Source: Hydrogenovibrio sp. UBA650
GTDB lineage: Bacteria > Pseudomonadota > Gammaproteobacteria > Thiomicrospirales > Thiomicrospiraceae
Assembly: GCA_002299245.1 (NCBI GenBank)
Contig: DBOI01000060.1
Location: forward strand, 1-12,504
Direction: 5' to 3'
DNA length: 12,504 bases
The position numbers and the translations under genes were made by a program. The number at the start of each line of letters is the position of its first letter. Within the stretch, counting starts at the first letter, position 1. The notes under the pieces were generated by a model, which did no database searches, was not told the origin of the DNA, and saw only the letters and a list, made by a program, of their open reading frames with translations. This document shows, one piece after another, positions 1 through 7,076 of the stretch.

Positions 1-58
1 GAATTCAAGTAATCAAATAAAGCATAATTAAGTAATTGTTCTAATTGAGAGTTTTCTG

Positions 59-2038
59 ATGTTAAGACTATTTATAAGTGTTTCGATGACCTTACTGCTT
101 ACTTCCTGTGGCGGATCTGGAAGTTCATCTTCCGAAGATGATACCCAGAAAAAGAAGCAGCAGGCAGAAGAGCAAATACTCGATTATATGAAGGGTGCTT
201 TATCGGAGAATGCCTATTCTTATCCTCAATATGGAATATTCGATATTCCGGGTGTGGTTACTGCCGAGGTTGATAGTTCAGCAGCAAGAGCCTCTAGCAC
301 AAACTTGCAGGAACAGGGTGTGGATGAGCTCGATAGTCTGAAAGTCAGCACTGAGAACAGTGTCTTGTATTCGGTATACAAAAATGGAATTCAGGTGACA
401 GGTTTTGATGCGGATGGCAGTCTCACAGAAAAAAAACAGAACTTGGATATTGAAGCGAATTTAAAAGGCCTATATCTTGCAGATAATAAGTTGGTGGCAA
501 TTGATGATGCCAGTTTATCAATTTGGGATCATTGGTTTGAGCCGACTTATTTTGGATCGCAAAAAACCGATGTAAGAGTTCTTCAGATTACAAATGATGG
601 CACGCTTAACCCTGATTATGAGTATCTTAGTTTTGAAGGTGCTTTGATTTCTAGCAGAAAAGTTGATCAACGACTCTACTTGGTATTGCGTCACTTTCCT
701 TCGGTAACTTATAAACAAGAAGGTGTGATCGATACGGAAGAGTTAACCATTGAGGACGTTTTACCGTCCTATTCGAAGAATAACCTTGATCAAGGGTTAA
801 GTGTTGAGGCGATAAACTGTGTAATCAATGAAGAGACTGCACATCAGCAAGCAAATGTTCTCAATATTGTATCGATTGACTTGTCATCAGATAACCTTGA
901 TTTTGATAGCCAGTGTTATGTTGGTGATGCTGAGGCTTTGTATGCTTCTACACAAGCTATCTATTTGGCATCAACCAGTCATAATTATGGTTATGAAAAT
1001 GGCAGGCCTGTCTATGATTCAGGAATTAGCACAGATATTCATAAATTCAGCTTTGCCGATAATGGTGTAACTTACCAAGGATCAGGTCAGGTTAAAGGTC
1101 ACTTGGGTTGGGATAGCAACCGCAAATCATTCCGAATGAGTGAACACCAAGGAGATCTCAGAGTCATTAGTTTTGATGAAGATCGACCTTGGCTCGATTT
1201 TGCGATTGCTGAAACAACTGCGGAGACTGGAAACCCACTAGAAACTTCCCCTGTTCGCCTGACTGTATTGCGACCAAACACTGATGCAACCGCTCTTGAA
1301 GAGGTTGCGACCTTGCCAAATGAACAAAGACCAGCACCAATTGGTAAAGAAAATGAACAGCTCTATGCCAGTCAGTTTATTGGTGACAAAGCCTATTTGG
1401 TGACCTTTAGAGTAATTGACCCACTCTATGTGTTAAATATTGAGAATCCAACAGATCCATTTATAGAAGGGGAATTGGAAATTGATGGCTATTCAGATTA
1501 TCTGTTCCCGGTTGGTAATGATCTATTGATTGGAATTGGCAAAGATGCTGTAGCGGATGAAAATTCAGGTGAATGGGGTGGCGCTTGGTACCAAGGAGTC
1601 AAACTTTCTCTGGTTGATGTTTCCGACCCCACTAATCCTACTGAAGTTGATCGAGTAACCATAGGTAAAAGAGGAACTTCTTCTCAAGCCTTGTACAGTC
1701 ATCATGCCTATAATCAAATGGCCCTAGATGGTTTAACTCGTTTTACGCTGCCGATAGAGGTTCATAATGAGGTTCAACAGTATCATAGCGGCTCGCCATC
1801 AGATTGGTTTGGATACAGTTTCACAGCCCTGTTTAAGTATGAGGTCGATTTGCAGCAAAAAACCTTAAACCAGGTTGGTTTAGTCGAGGTTCCGGAAAAA
1901 GATTCGCAAAATTATTATCACTACTTGCCGCAGAGAAGCCGGATGATAGAAGATCAAGTACATTTTCTTTACGAGGAGAATTTTTACTCTCAAGATTGGC
2001 AGGCAGAGCAAGATGTGTCGGTATTAAATCGGAATTGA
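59..2038 (+). CDS. Beta-propeller domain lipoprotein (PF09826-like)
   Basis: 659 aa. The N-terminus is a lipoprotein signal peptide: Met-Leu-Arg, a short hydrophobic core, then the lipobox LLTSC with Cys17 as the predicted lipidation site. Gly follows at +2, so there is no Asp retention signal and outer-membrane sorting is likely. A Gly/Ser/Glu/Lys-rich linker (about 18-45) leads to the globular part. TNLQEQGVDELDSLKV (about 82-97), the 'DKAYLVTFRVIDPLYVLNI' stretch and 'GVKLSLVDVSDPTNPTEV' match the repeats of the secreted C-terminal beta-propeller family (PF09826). No catalytic residues are recognised and the function is unknown. Blade-like repeats suggest a ligand- or protein-binding envelope protein. 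A GAGAG Shine-Dalgarno-like run lies about 8 nt before the ATG. The gene stands alone and ends in a bidirectional hairpin. Family assignment is firm; role is unknown. Confidence 0.88.
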   Translation: MLRLFISVSMTLLLTSCGGSGSSSSEDDTQKKKQQAEEQILDYMKGALSENAYSYPQYGIFDIPGVVTAEVDSSAARASSTNLQEQGVDELDSLKVSTENSVLYSVYKNGIQVTGFDADGSLTEKKQNLDIEANLKGLYLADNKLVAIDDASLSIWDHWFEPTYFGSQKTDVRVLQITNDGTLNPDYEYLSFEGALISSRKVDQRLYLVLRHFPSVTYKQEGVIDTEELTIEDVLPSYSKNNLDQGLSVEAINCVINEETAHQQANVLNIVSIDLSSDNLDFDSQCYVGDAEALYASTQAIYLASTSHNYGYENGRPVYDSGISTDIHKFSFADNGVTYQGSGQVKGHLGWDSNRKSFRMSEHQGDLRVISFDEDRPWLDFAIAETTAETGNPLETSPVRLTVLRPNTDATALEEVATLPNEQRPAPIGKENEQLYASQFIGDKAYLVTFRVIDPLYVLNIENPTDPFIEGELEIDGYSDYLFPVGNDLLIGIGKDAVADENSGEWGGAWYQGVKLSLVDVSDPTNPTEVDRVTIGKRGTSSQALYSHHAYNQMALDGLTRFTLPIEVHNEVQQYHSGSPSDWFGYSFTALFKYEVDLQQKTLNQVGLVEVPEKDSQNYYHYLPQRSRMIEDQVHFLYEENFYSQDWQAEQDVSVLNRN

Positions 2039-2058
2039 TTATAGGCTTGTAGATAAAA

Positions 2059-2098
2059 ATATAGGTGCCAATTTGTTTTTTGGCACCTATATATTTTT
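2059..2098. terminator. Bidirectional intrinsic terminator
   Basis: A perfect 13-bp stem, ATATAGGTGCCAA (2059-2071) pairing with 2080-2092, encloses an 8-nt loop. TATTTTT follows on the plus strand. On the minus strand the stem is followed by TTTTTATC. It lies 20 nt after the lipoprotein stop and about 40 nt after the DUF2325 stop, so it can end both convergent transcripts. Confidence 0.9.
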
Positions 2099-2140
2099 GA
2101 GATATCTTTATATCTTTGAGGTACTTTTGGTACTCAGCGA

Positions 2141-2635
2141 CTATTGCTGAACTATCTCGGGAGCTAGTTCTGAGGTTTCAGGGCTTTTGACCTCAATAGC
2201 TAAACTCGCCAACTGTCGGCTGAAGTGGCGAATATCTTCAGAAGGTAGTACGTGTACTGGTTTACGATACTTTGCACAGGTTGAATAAGTGGTCTGACAA
2301 AGGTTCTGGTTTGGACAATTTTCCAAGCAAAGAACGTGATCAGCAACTTTAATTGCATAGCAAACAGTATCTTCATTTTTAGGCATGATCAATTTAGCGT
2401 TGTAGTGTTCACTAATCGCTTGCAATAGCAGAGCATTTTCAGAGTCTGCATCTACAAAAGCAATGACCTTTCCATGCAAATTAGGTGGTTCGTAAGTGAT
2501 TGCATGCATATAGTCTTCATGCAATGCTTCGTAACGTGCTTCTAATTGTTTGATTTGTAACCTTGTTGCTCTTAACTCAGCTTCAAGGCGCAGCTTTTCG
2601 TCAGCTATTGAAAAGACTGAAGATGATGCTTCCAT
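2141..2635 (-). CDS. DUF2325 domain protein with N-terminal coiled coil
   Basis: 164 aa. Residues about 10-45 are a heptad-like, charged coiled coil (EKLRLEAELRATRLQIKQLE). Residues about 55-145 form a DUF2325-type (PF10087) alpha/beta domain: GKVIAFVDADSE, the HVLCLENCP strand/turn, and RKPVHVLPSEDIRHF. The domain carries five cysteines, at 92, 103, 107, 113 and 120; the last four form a C-x3-C-x5-C-x6-C cluster that could bind metal or be redox active (inference). AAAGGAT about 7 nt before the ATG is a good ribosome binding site. Upstream lie an intrinsic terminator and then a Fur-box promoter, both in the same orientation. No convincing promoter was found between the terminator and the ATG, so read-through from the Fur-box promoter or from ridA is possible. 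The biochemical function of the family is not established. Confidence 0.85.
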   Translation of the reverse strand: MEASSSVFSIADEKLRLEAELRATRLQIKQLEARYEALHEDYMHAITYEPPNLHGKVIAFVDADSENALLLQAISEHYNAKLIMPKNEDTVCYAIKVADHVLCLENCPNQNLCQTTYSTCAKYRKPVHVLPSEDIRHFSRQLASLAIEVKSPETSELAPEIVQQ

Positions 2636-2698
2636 AATTAATCCTTTTCAGCTCGTTGATGACAAGCTGAGTCTGTTCTGACGACTGACTCAAGTATT

Positions 2699-2728
2699 AA
2701 AAAAATACATGCCGCTAAAAGCGGCATG
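2699..2728 (-). terminator. Intrinsic terminator reading leftward
   Basis: A perfect 9-bp stem (CATGCCGCT at 2708-2716 with AGCGGCATG at 2720-2728) encloses a 3-nt loop. On the minus strand it is followed by TATTTTTTT (seven Ts from 2705 to 2699). The polarity is clear: the plus strand has no T-run after the stem. It could end the candidate small RNA starting near 2821, or the rpoZ-spoT-ridA transcript, which has no other obvious terminator after ridA. Confidence 0.85.
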
Positions 2729-2787
2729 AAACGTCGGAGGAGAATATGAAAGAGACCTTGGTTTTTATTCTGATCTCAATTTCATAC

Positions 2788-2820
2788 CATGTTTAATTTT
2801 AAGTTTTTAAATTAAACATG
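2788..2820. repeat. Perfect 12-bp inverted repeat
   Basis: CATGTTTAATTT (2788-2799) and its exact reverse complement (2809-2820) flank a 9-nt spacer. Neither side has a T-run placed to make it a terminator. It falls exactly at the predicted 5' end of the leftward transcript, which suggests an RNA-stabilising 5' stem-loop rather than a DNA operator. Confidence 0.75.
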
Positions 2821-2827
2821 TCACTAT

Positions 2828-2856
2828 ATTCTATACCAAATGATAATCGTTACCAA
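2828..2856 (-). promoter_or_regulatory. Sigma70 promoter overlapped by a Fur-box-like operator
   Basis: On the minus strand, TTGGTA (2851-2856, 4/6 of TTGACA), a 17-nt spacer and TAGAAT (2828-2833, 5/6 of TATAAT) form a plausible promoter with a start near 2821. Positions 2841-2855 on the plus strand read TGATAATCGTTACCA. This matches the 7-1-7 Fur consensus TGATAATnATTATCA at 12 of 14 informative positions. The box covers the end of the -35 and most of the spacer, so binding would exclude RNA polymerase. Fur binding is inferred from the match only. Confidence 0.6.
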
Positions 2857-2938
2857 GTAATATTTATAATTATTTACTTATAGGTCTGATAAATTTACCT
2901 TATACCCCGCTTTAAGCCAGAGCATCTTAGGATGATTA

Positions 2939-3322
2939 TTAGGGTTGTAATACCATTACGCCATCCATTTCGACGTCGGTATCTTTAGGTAATTGGGCTA
3001 CAGCAACCGCAGCGCGAGCAGGGTAAGGTTGTTGGAAATACTGAGCCATAATTTCGTTAACGGTTGCAAAGTGACTCATGTCGGTTAAAAAGATATTTAA
3101 CTTGACGATGTCTTGTAAATTTCCACCAGAGGCTTCGCAAACTGCGCTCAGGTTTTTGAAAACTTGGTGAATTCGTTCAGAAATGTCACCTTCAACCAGT
3201 TCCATCGTTTCAGGAATTAATGCAATTTGACCAGAAAGATAAACGGTGTCGCCAGCTTTGACTGCTTGTGAATAGGTGCCAATTGCCTGAGGAGCTTGAT
3301 CAGTCTTGATTATCTGTTTCAT
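2939..3322 (-). CDS. ridA: RidA family 2-iminobutanoate/2-iminopropanoate deaminase
   Basis: 127 aa, the family's usual length. RidA hydrolyses reactive enamine/imine intermediates released by PLP enzymes such as threonine dehydratase, protecting PLP enzymes in the cytosol. The family signature is intact: APQAIGTYSQAV near the N-terminus, VYLSGQIALIPET, and the C-terminal YPARAAVAVAQLPKD with the substrate-binding Arg at 103. A Glu at 118 (VEMDG) lines up with the catalytic Glu of E. coli RidA. An AAAGGA ribosome binding site precedes the ATG. It is the last gene after rpoZ and spoT, 30 nt beyond the spoT stop. This rpoZ-spoT-ridA order recurs in gammaproteobacteria and suggests co-transcription. 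Confidence 0.95.
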   Translation of the reverse strand: MKQIIKTDQAPQAIGTYSQAVKAGDTVYLSGQIALIPETMELVEGDISERIHQVFKNLSAVCEASGGNLQDIVKLNIFLTDMSHFATVNEIMAQYFQQPYPARAAVAVAQLPKDTDVEMDGVMVLQP

Positions 3323-3352
3323 TTGTTTTCCTTTAGACGGGTATTTAGTTAT

Positions 3353-5497
3353 TTAAAGTCGTTGAATTTTCTCAACAATATCCAGATTCTTAAGATACTT
3401 CATAACCTGTGCAAGATGGATTCGATCACGAACATTAATCACAAAGTGCATTAGACTGTAAGATTCGTCCTTATCTTCAGAGCGTACTCTTTCAATATCA
3501 GTACCATTTTTAGCTATTTCATTGGCAACAGTTGCGAGAGCTCCGCGCTGATTAACAACTTCAATTTGCAGTTCCACCAAGAAAGTACCCTCAGGTTTTT
3601 TATCCCAGGTAACATCCAGGCATTTTTCCGGTTGGTTTTTAATGTGTTTTACATTGCTACAATTTGCGCGGTGGATAACCAGGCCTTTTTCAGTACTGAT
3701 ATGCCCAATAATGTCATCACCGGGTATTGGGTGGCAGCAGACTGCAAAATTTACCACCATGCCTTCTGTTCCAGAAATAGGTAGGTGAGTCTCGTCAGTC
3801 AAATTGTTACTTGAAGCGACGACTTCATCCGATCCAAGTACAATGTCGTGAATTTGCTTGGCAACAAGAGGACTCATTCGATTTCCTGCCCCCAGCTCTA
3901 TTAGCAATTGCTCCCAAGACTCTAGTTTTAAAGCTTCTATCAAATGGCTGCGAATATCTTCCGTTAAGCCTTCATAAGCCATATTATGGTTTCTCAAAGA
4001 TTTAGCGAGCATTTTTTCGCCAAGCTTTTCGGCCTCTTCTGTCTGCAGGTGTTTCATGTAGTGACGAATTTGAGAACGGGCTTTGGCTGTTTTGACAAAG
4101 TTTAACCATGCGGGGTTTGGAGCAGCTTCAGCCCCCTTTATAATATGGATTGTTTTTCCACTCTCTAATGGTGTTCTTAAAGGCACGAGTTTTTTGTCGA
4201 TTCTACAGCCAACAGTACTATGACCGATATTTGTGTGAACCGCATATGCAAAATCAACAGGTGTTGAGCCGGCAGGCAGTGTAATAATATCGCCCTTGGG
4301 TGTAAACACATAGATGACATCTGGGAAAAGATCAATTTTGACATTTTCTAGAAAGTCCAATGAATTACCGGCACTCTGTTGAATTTCCAATAAGGTTTTT
4401 ACCCACTGCTGAGCCTTTAGCTCTACATGAGAAGTCCCAGAGGTTTCTGATTGTCCTTCTTGTTTATATTCCCAGTGGGCAGCAATACCGTGCTCTGAAA
4501 CTTCATGCATTTCTTCTGTTCTAATCTGTACTTCCAGATGAACACCATAAGGGCCAAAAAGAGTGGTGTGTAAGGATTGGTAGCCATTGGCTTTAGGGAT
4601 TGCAATATAGTCTTTGAAGCGTCCTGGCAGTGGCTTATAAAGAGAGTGAACGGTGCCCAGGGTTCGATAACAATCATCTGCAGAATCGACAATGATGCGG
4701 AACGCAAAAATATCCAGAATTTCATTAAAGCTCTGGTGCTTGTTTTTCATTTTTTTATAGAGGCTGTATAAGTGTTTTTCTCGCCCTATAACGCGACAGT
4801 TTATGCTCTCCTGAGAGAGACGGTTTTGGATAGTGTCGTTGATCTGTTCTATAACTTCATTACGATTGCCGCGGGCTTTTTTTACCGCATTTTCAAGCAC
4901 AGCATAGCGGGTAGGGTGCATTGCCTTAAAACCTAAATCTTCGAGCTCAATTCGAACCGCATTAATTCCCAATCGACCGGCAATCGGGGCATAGATGTCG
5001 AGAGTTTCATGGGCAATTCGTCGCTGCTTGTCAGGGCGCATAACGCCAAGAGTGCGCATATTATGTAGACGATCCCCTAGTTTGATTAGAATGACACGAA
5101 TGTCTCGAGACATTGCTAGAATCATTTTACGAAAGCTCTCTGCCTGGGCTTCCTGAGGATTTTCAAATTCTAGCTTTCCAAGCTTTGTTACACCATCAAC
5201 AATGTCGGCAACATTGTCTCCAAAGCGTTCAGCAATATCGTCTTTATTATAGGGAGTGTCTTCGATGACATCGTGCAGAATGGCAGCGATCAGGCTATCT
5301 TTATCTAGTTGGATTTCGGCAAGAATAGTGGCAACCGCTACGGGATGCCATATGTAGTCTTCACCGGATTTTCGGGTCTGTCCCTGGTGGGCGAGTGCGC
5401 CAAATTCAAAAGCCCCTTTAATCTTTTTTAATTGTCCATCCGCCATGTAGGCAGATGCGGTTTCGATTAATCCGTCTATTGAACTCGGTGTGGGCAT
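3353..5497 (-). CDS. spoT: Bifunctional (p)ppGpp synthetase/hydrolase SpoT
   Basis: 714 aa, a full-length long RSH protein. In order: the HD hydrolase domain with His51, His75-Asp76, Glu79-Asp80 and GDRLHNMRTL (141-150); the synthetase domain around 235-345 with GREKHLYSLYKKM, PGRFKDYIAIPKANGYQSLH and HLEVQIRTEEMHE; a TGS domain at about 385-448; a helical linker; the CC/zinc-finger-like segment with AVCCHPIPGDDIIGHI (585-600) and the later ANC; and an ACT domain from about 630 to the end. The RFKD motif (rather than the ExDD of RelA) together with an intact HD site argues for both synthesis and hydrolysis. The start is 33 nt after the rpoZ stop and has only a weak purine-rich AAAGAGAAAAAA upstream. 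The protein sets ppGpp levels in response to nutrient stress. Confidence 0.97.
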   Translation of the reverse strand: MPTPSSIDGLIETASAYMADGQLKKIKGAFEFGALAHQGQTRKSGEDYIWHPVAVATILAEIQLDKDSLIAAILHDVIEDTPYNKDDIAERFGDNVADIVDGVTKLGKLEFENPQEAQAESFRKMILAMSRDIRVILIKLGDRLHNMRTLGVMRPDKQRRIAHETLDIYAPIAGRLGINAVRIELEDLGFKAMHPTRYAVLENAVKKARGNRNEVIEQINDTIQNRLSQESINCRVIGREKHLYSLYKKMKNKHQSFNEILDIFAFRIIVDSADDCYRTLGTVHSLYKPLPGRFKDYIAIPKANGYQSLHTTLFGPYGVHLEVQIRTEEMHEVSEHGIAAHWEYKQEGQSETSGTSHVELKAQQWVKTLLEIQQSAGNSLDFLENVKIDLFPDVIYVFTPKGDIITLPAGSTPVDFAYAVHTNIGHSTVGCRIDKKLVPLRTPLESGKTIHIIKGAEAAPNPAWLNFVKTAKARSQIRHYMKHLQTEEAEKLGEKMLAKSLRNHNMAYEGLTEDIRSHLIEALKLESWEQLLIELGAGNRMSPLVAKQIHDIVLGSDEVVASSNNLTDETHLPISGTEGMVVNFAVCCHPIPGDDIIGHISTEKGLVIHRANCSNVKHIKNQPEKCLDVTWDKKPEGTFLVELQIEVVNQRGALATVANEIAKNGTDIERVRSEDKDESYSLMHFVINVRDRIHLAQVMKYLKNLDIVEKIQRL

Positions 5498-5530
5498 GGT
5501 TTATTGGTTTTTTCTCTTTAGCCTCAGTAA

Positions 5531-5755
5531 TTAGCTGAAAAAAGGAGGAGTGTCTGGATCATCCATTACGACTTTGCCGTCAATTGTATTTTCAGCAAGT
5601 TCGCGAAGAGCCATTACTGTAGGCTTATCCTTATCCCATTCTAGTGTAGGCTCTGCCCCGTAAGATAACTGGCGAGCGCGTTTTGCTCCCAAGATAACCA
5701 GTTCAAAACGGTTTTCAACTTGATTTAAACAATCTTCTACTGTTACACGTGCCAT
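5531..5755 (-). CDS. rpoZ: RNA polymerase omega subunit
   Basis: 74 aa from the ATG at 5755. A six-codon longer reading from a TTG exists, but the MARVTVEDCL start is the conserved N-terminus and has AGGA about 9 nt upstream. Omega folds and stabilises the beta' subunit of RNA polymerase and forms part of the ppGpp binding site 1. Conserved segments seen are VEDCLNQVENRFELVILGAKRARQL (7-31, the core helix) and KPTVMALRELAENTID. The C-terminal tail is short and acidic (DDPDTPPFFS). It is the first gene of rpoZ-spoT-ridA and carries its own -10 element upstream. Confidence 0.95.
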   Translation of the reverse strand: MARVTVEDCLNQVENRFELVILGAKRARQLSYGAEPTLEWDKDKPTVMALRELAENTIDGKVVMDDPDTPPFFS

Positions 5756-5793
5756 CGATGTGATTCCTGTCAAAAAATTAAGGGTAATCTTTA

Positions 5794-5799
5794 ATTATA
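5794..5799 (-). promoter_or_regulatory. Probable -10 element of the rpoZ-spoT-ridA promoter
   Basis: A perfect TATAAT on the minus strand lies 38 nt before the rpoZ ATG, in the 84-nt gap after waaA. No good -35 hexamer sits 16-18 nt upstream and there is no TGn extension, so it may be weak or activator-dependent. The gap shows no terminator for waaA, so read-through from gmk-waaA is also possible. Confidence 0.5.
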
Positions 5800-5839
5800 C
5801 CTGAATTATGACTTATAAACGCTTTATTTTGTCCAGTTT

Positions 5840-7063
5840 TTAGGGTTGTAGATGTTGCATATATATATTGAGAATATTAGCCTGGCTTTGAACGTGATCT
5901 CTTGCTTTATGGCCAATTGAACTGCGAGATTCGGGGGAGTCTATCAATTGCTCTATTTGTTCTTCTAGAACGGCGTAATCAGAACATTGAACAATAGCTT
6001 TTGCCTCCAAGAGAGCCTTCATTTCGGTGTTGAAGTTATGCATGTGTGGCCCGGTAATAATCGCTTTACCATAGGCTGCAGGTTCAAGAATGTTATGTCC
6101 GCCTCTGCTGATAAAACTACCTCCCATAATGATAAGTTTTGCGTGGGCAAATAGAGGTGCCAGGATGCCGATTCTGTCAATTAGAAGAATCTCGCTGTCA
6201 TTTTCGAGAGCTTGATCTGAACTTGAAAGAGTGTAGTTAATCTTAAGGCTTTTTAGTTCTCTCTCAATTTGTGAACAACGCTTAGGATGTCGTGGAGCCA
6301 AAATCAGTAATTCGTTACGCTTGAGTTTATGCCAGATTTTAACAATATTTAGTTCTTCGTCCTGATGTGTGGAAGCTGCAAGAACAAAATCTTTTGCTAT
6401 TGGGTTGTTCTGCTGTTTCAGGTTTTCAAACTGCGCATATTTTAGATTACCTAGATGAGTAACCTTATGTATGTCAGCACCGAGCTGAACAAACCTATCT
6501 GCATCTACAATTGAACGTGCCAGTATTTGACTCACTCTAAAAAGTGCCTGTTGGTAGGCGGTTTTAAGCCATGTTGGCGCTATTAGTGTTCGCTCTGAAA
6601 TTCGGCCGTTAATGACGGTTATTGGAATTTGGGATTGGTAACAAGTTTCAAATAGGTTGGGCCAGATTTCTGTTTCCACAATGAAAAGTTTCTGTGGTTT
6701 AACAGCTTTAATATAGTTATCTATAGCAAAAGGCCAGTCTATAGGGCAGTAGTGGTGAGTTATTTTTGGGAGCTGCTGGTTGAGAAAGCCAGCTCCTGTT
6801 GAGGTGTTGGTTGTTACGACTGTTCTATAATTTGGCCAGTCGATTTGAAGCTTTTTGATTAGTGGTAAAACGGCATTGATCTCACCAACAGAAGCGCAGT
6901 GAATCCAAAGTGTTTTGTAGGAATCCTGATTTTCAACAGCGGAATAACCAAACCCAAGTCTTTGTTTAAAAAAGCGCCACTTACCTTTTTTAATTACAGA
7001 TTCATAAGCCGTAATTAAAATTAAAATTGGTGCAAGTAGGCGTATTAGAAGCTGATAAATCAT
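5840..7063 (-). CDS. waaA: 3-deoxy-D-manno-octulosonic acid (Kdo) transferase
   Basis: 407 aa, near the usual length (about 420). It transfers Kdo from CMP-Kdo to the lipid A precursor at the inner face of the cytoplasmic membrane. Residues 1-20 (MIYQLLIRLLAPILILITAY) are the hydrophobic membrane anchor. IHCASVGE places the predicted catalytic Glu at 61. VETEIWPN (129-136) and NGRISERT (152-159) are family hallmarks of GT30. The C-terminal CMP-Kdo half has LAPRHPKR (255-262), MGGSFISRGGHNILEP (313-328) and TGPHMHNF. The gene begins 13 nt after the gmk stop, with an AGG run close to the ATG, so gmk-waaA is probably one transcript. Its position between gmk and rpoZ is unusual compared with enterobacteria, where those two are adjacent. 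Confidence 0.95.
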   Translation of the reverse strand: MIYQLLIRLLAPILILITAYESVIKKGKWRFFKQRLGFGYSAVENQDSYKTLWIHCASVGEINAVLPLIKKLQIDWPNYRTVVTTNTSTGAGFLNQQLPKITHHYCPIDWPFAIDNYIKAVKPQKLFIVETEIWPNLFETCYQSQIPITVINGRISERTLIAPTWLKTAYQQALFRVSQILARSIVDADRFVQLGADIHKVTHLGNLKYAQFENLKQQNNPIAKDFVLAASTHQDEELNIVKIWHKLKRNELLILAPRHPKRCSQIERELKSLKINYTLSSSDQALENDSEILLIDRIGILAPLFAHAKLIIMGGSFISRGGHNILEPAAYGKAIITGPHMHNFNTEMKALLEAKAIVQCSDYAVLEEQIEQLIDSPESRSSIGHKARDHVQSQANILNIYMQHLQP

Positions 7064-7076
7064 CGCCTGGAAGGCC

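Larger units (their letters stand above)
2699..2821 (-). ncRNA. Candidate Fur-regulated small RNA
   Basis: This is a predicted transcript of about 120 nt, bounded by a Fur-box promoter (-10 at 2828-2833, start near 2821) and the terminator at 2699-2728. Its 5' end would fold into a perfect 12-bp stem-loop (2788-2799 with 2809-2820, 9-nt loop). Next comes an unstructured stretch containing CTCTTTCATATTCTCCTCC (complement of 2736-2754), which is complementary to a Shine-Dalgarno plus AUG. The terminator hairpin closes it. This order of 5' hairpin, anti-SD seed and terminator with a U-run is typical of Hfq-dependent trans-acting small RNAs. I do not recognise the RyhB core or any named family. 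Alternatives are a leader or attenuator of the DUF2325 gene, or the 3' UTR of ridA. Confidence 0.5.

Noticed and set aside
828..1281. Short frames within and opposite the lipoprotein gene
   Set aside because: They overlap well-conserved propeller repeats in the main frame and have no support of their own.
3566..4771. Several 60-100 codon frames opposite or within spoT
   Set aside because: spoT is a full-length conserved gene across this interval; the other frames lack family features and ribosome binding sites.
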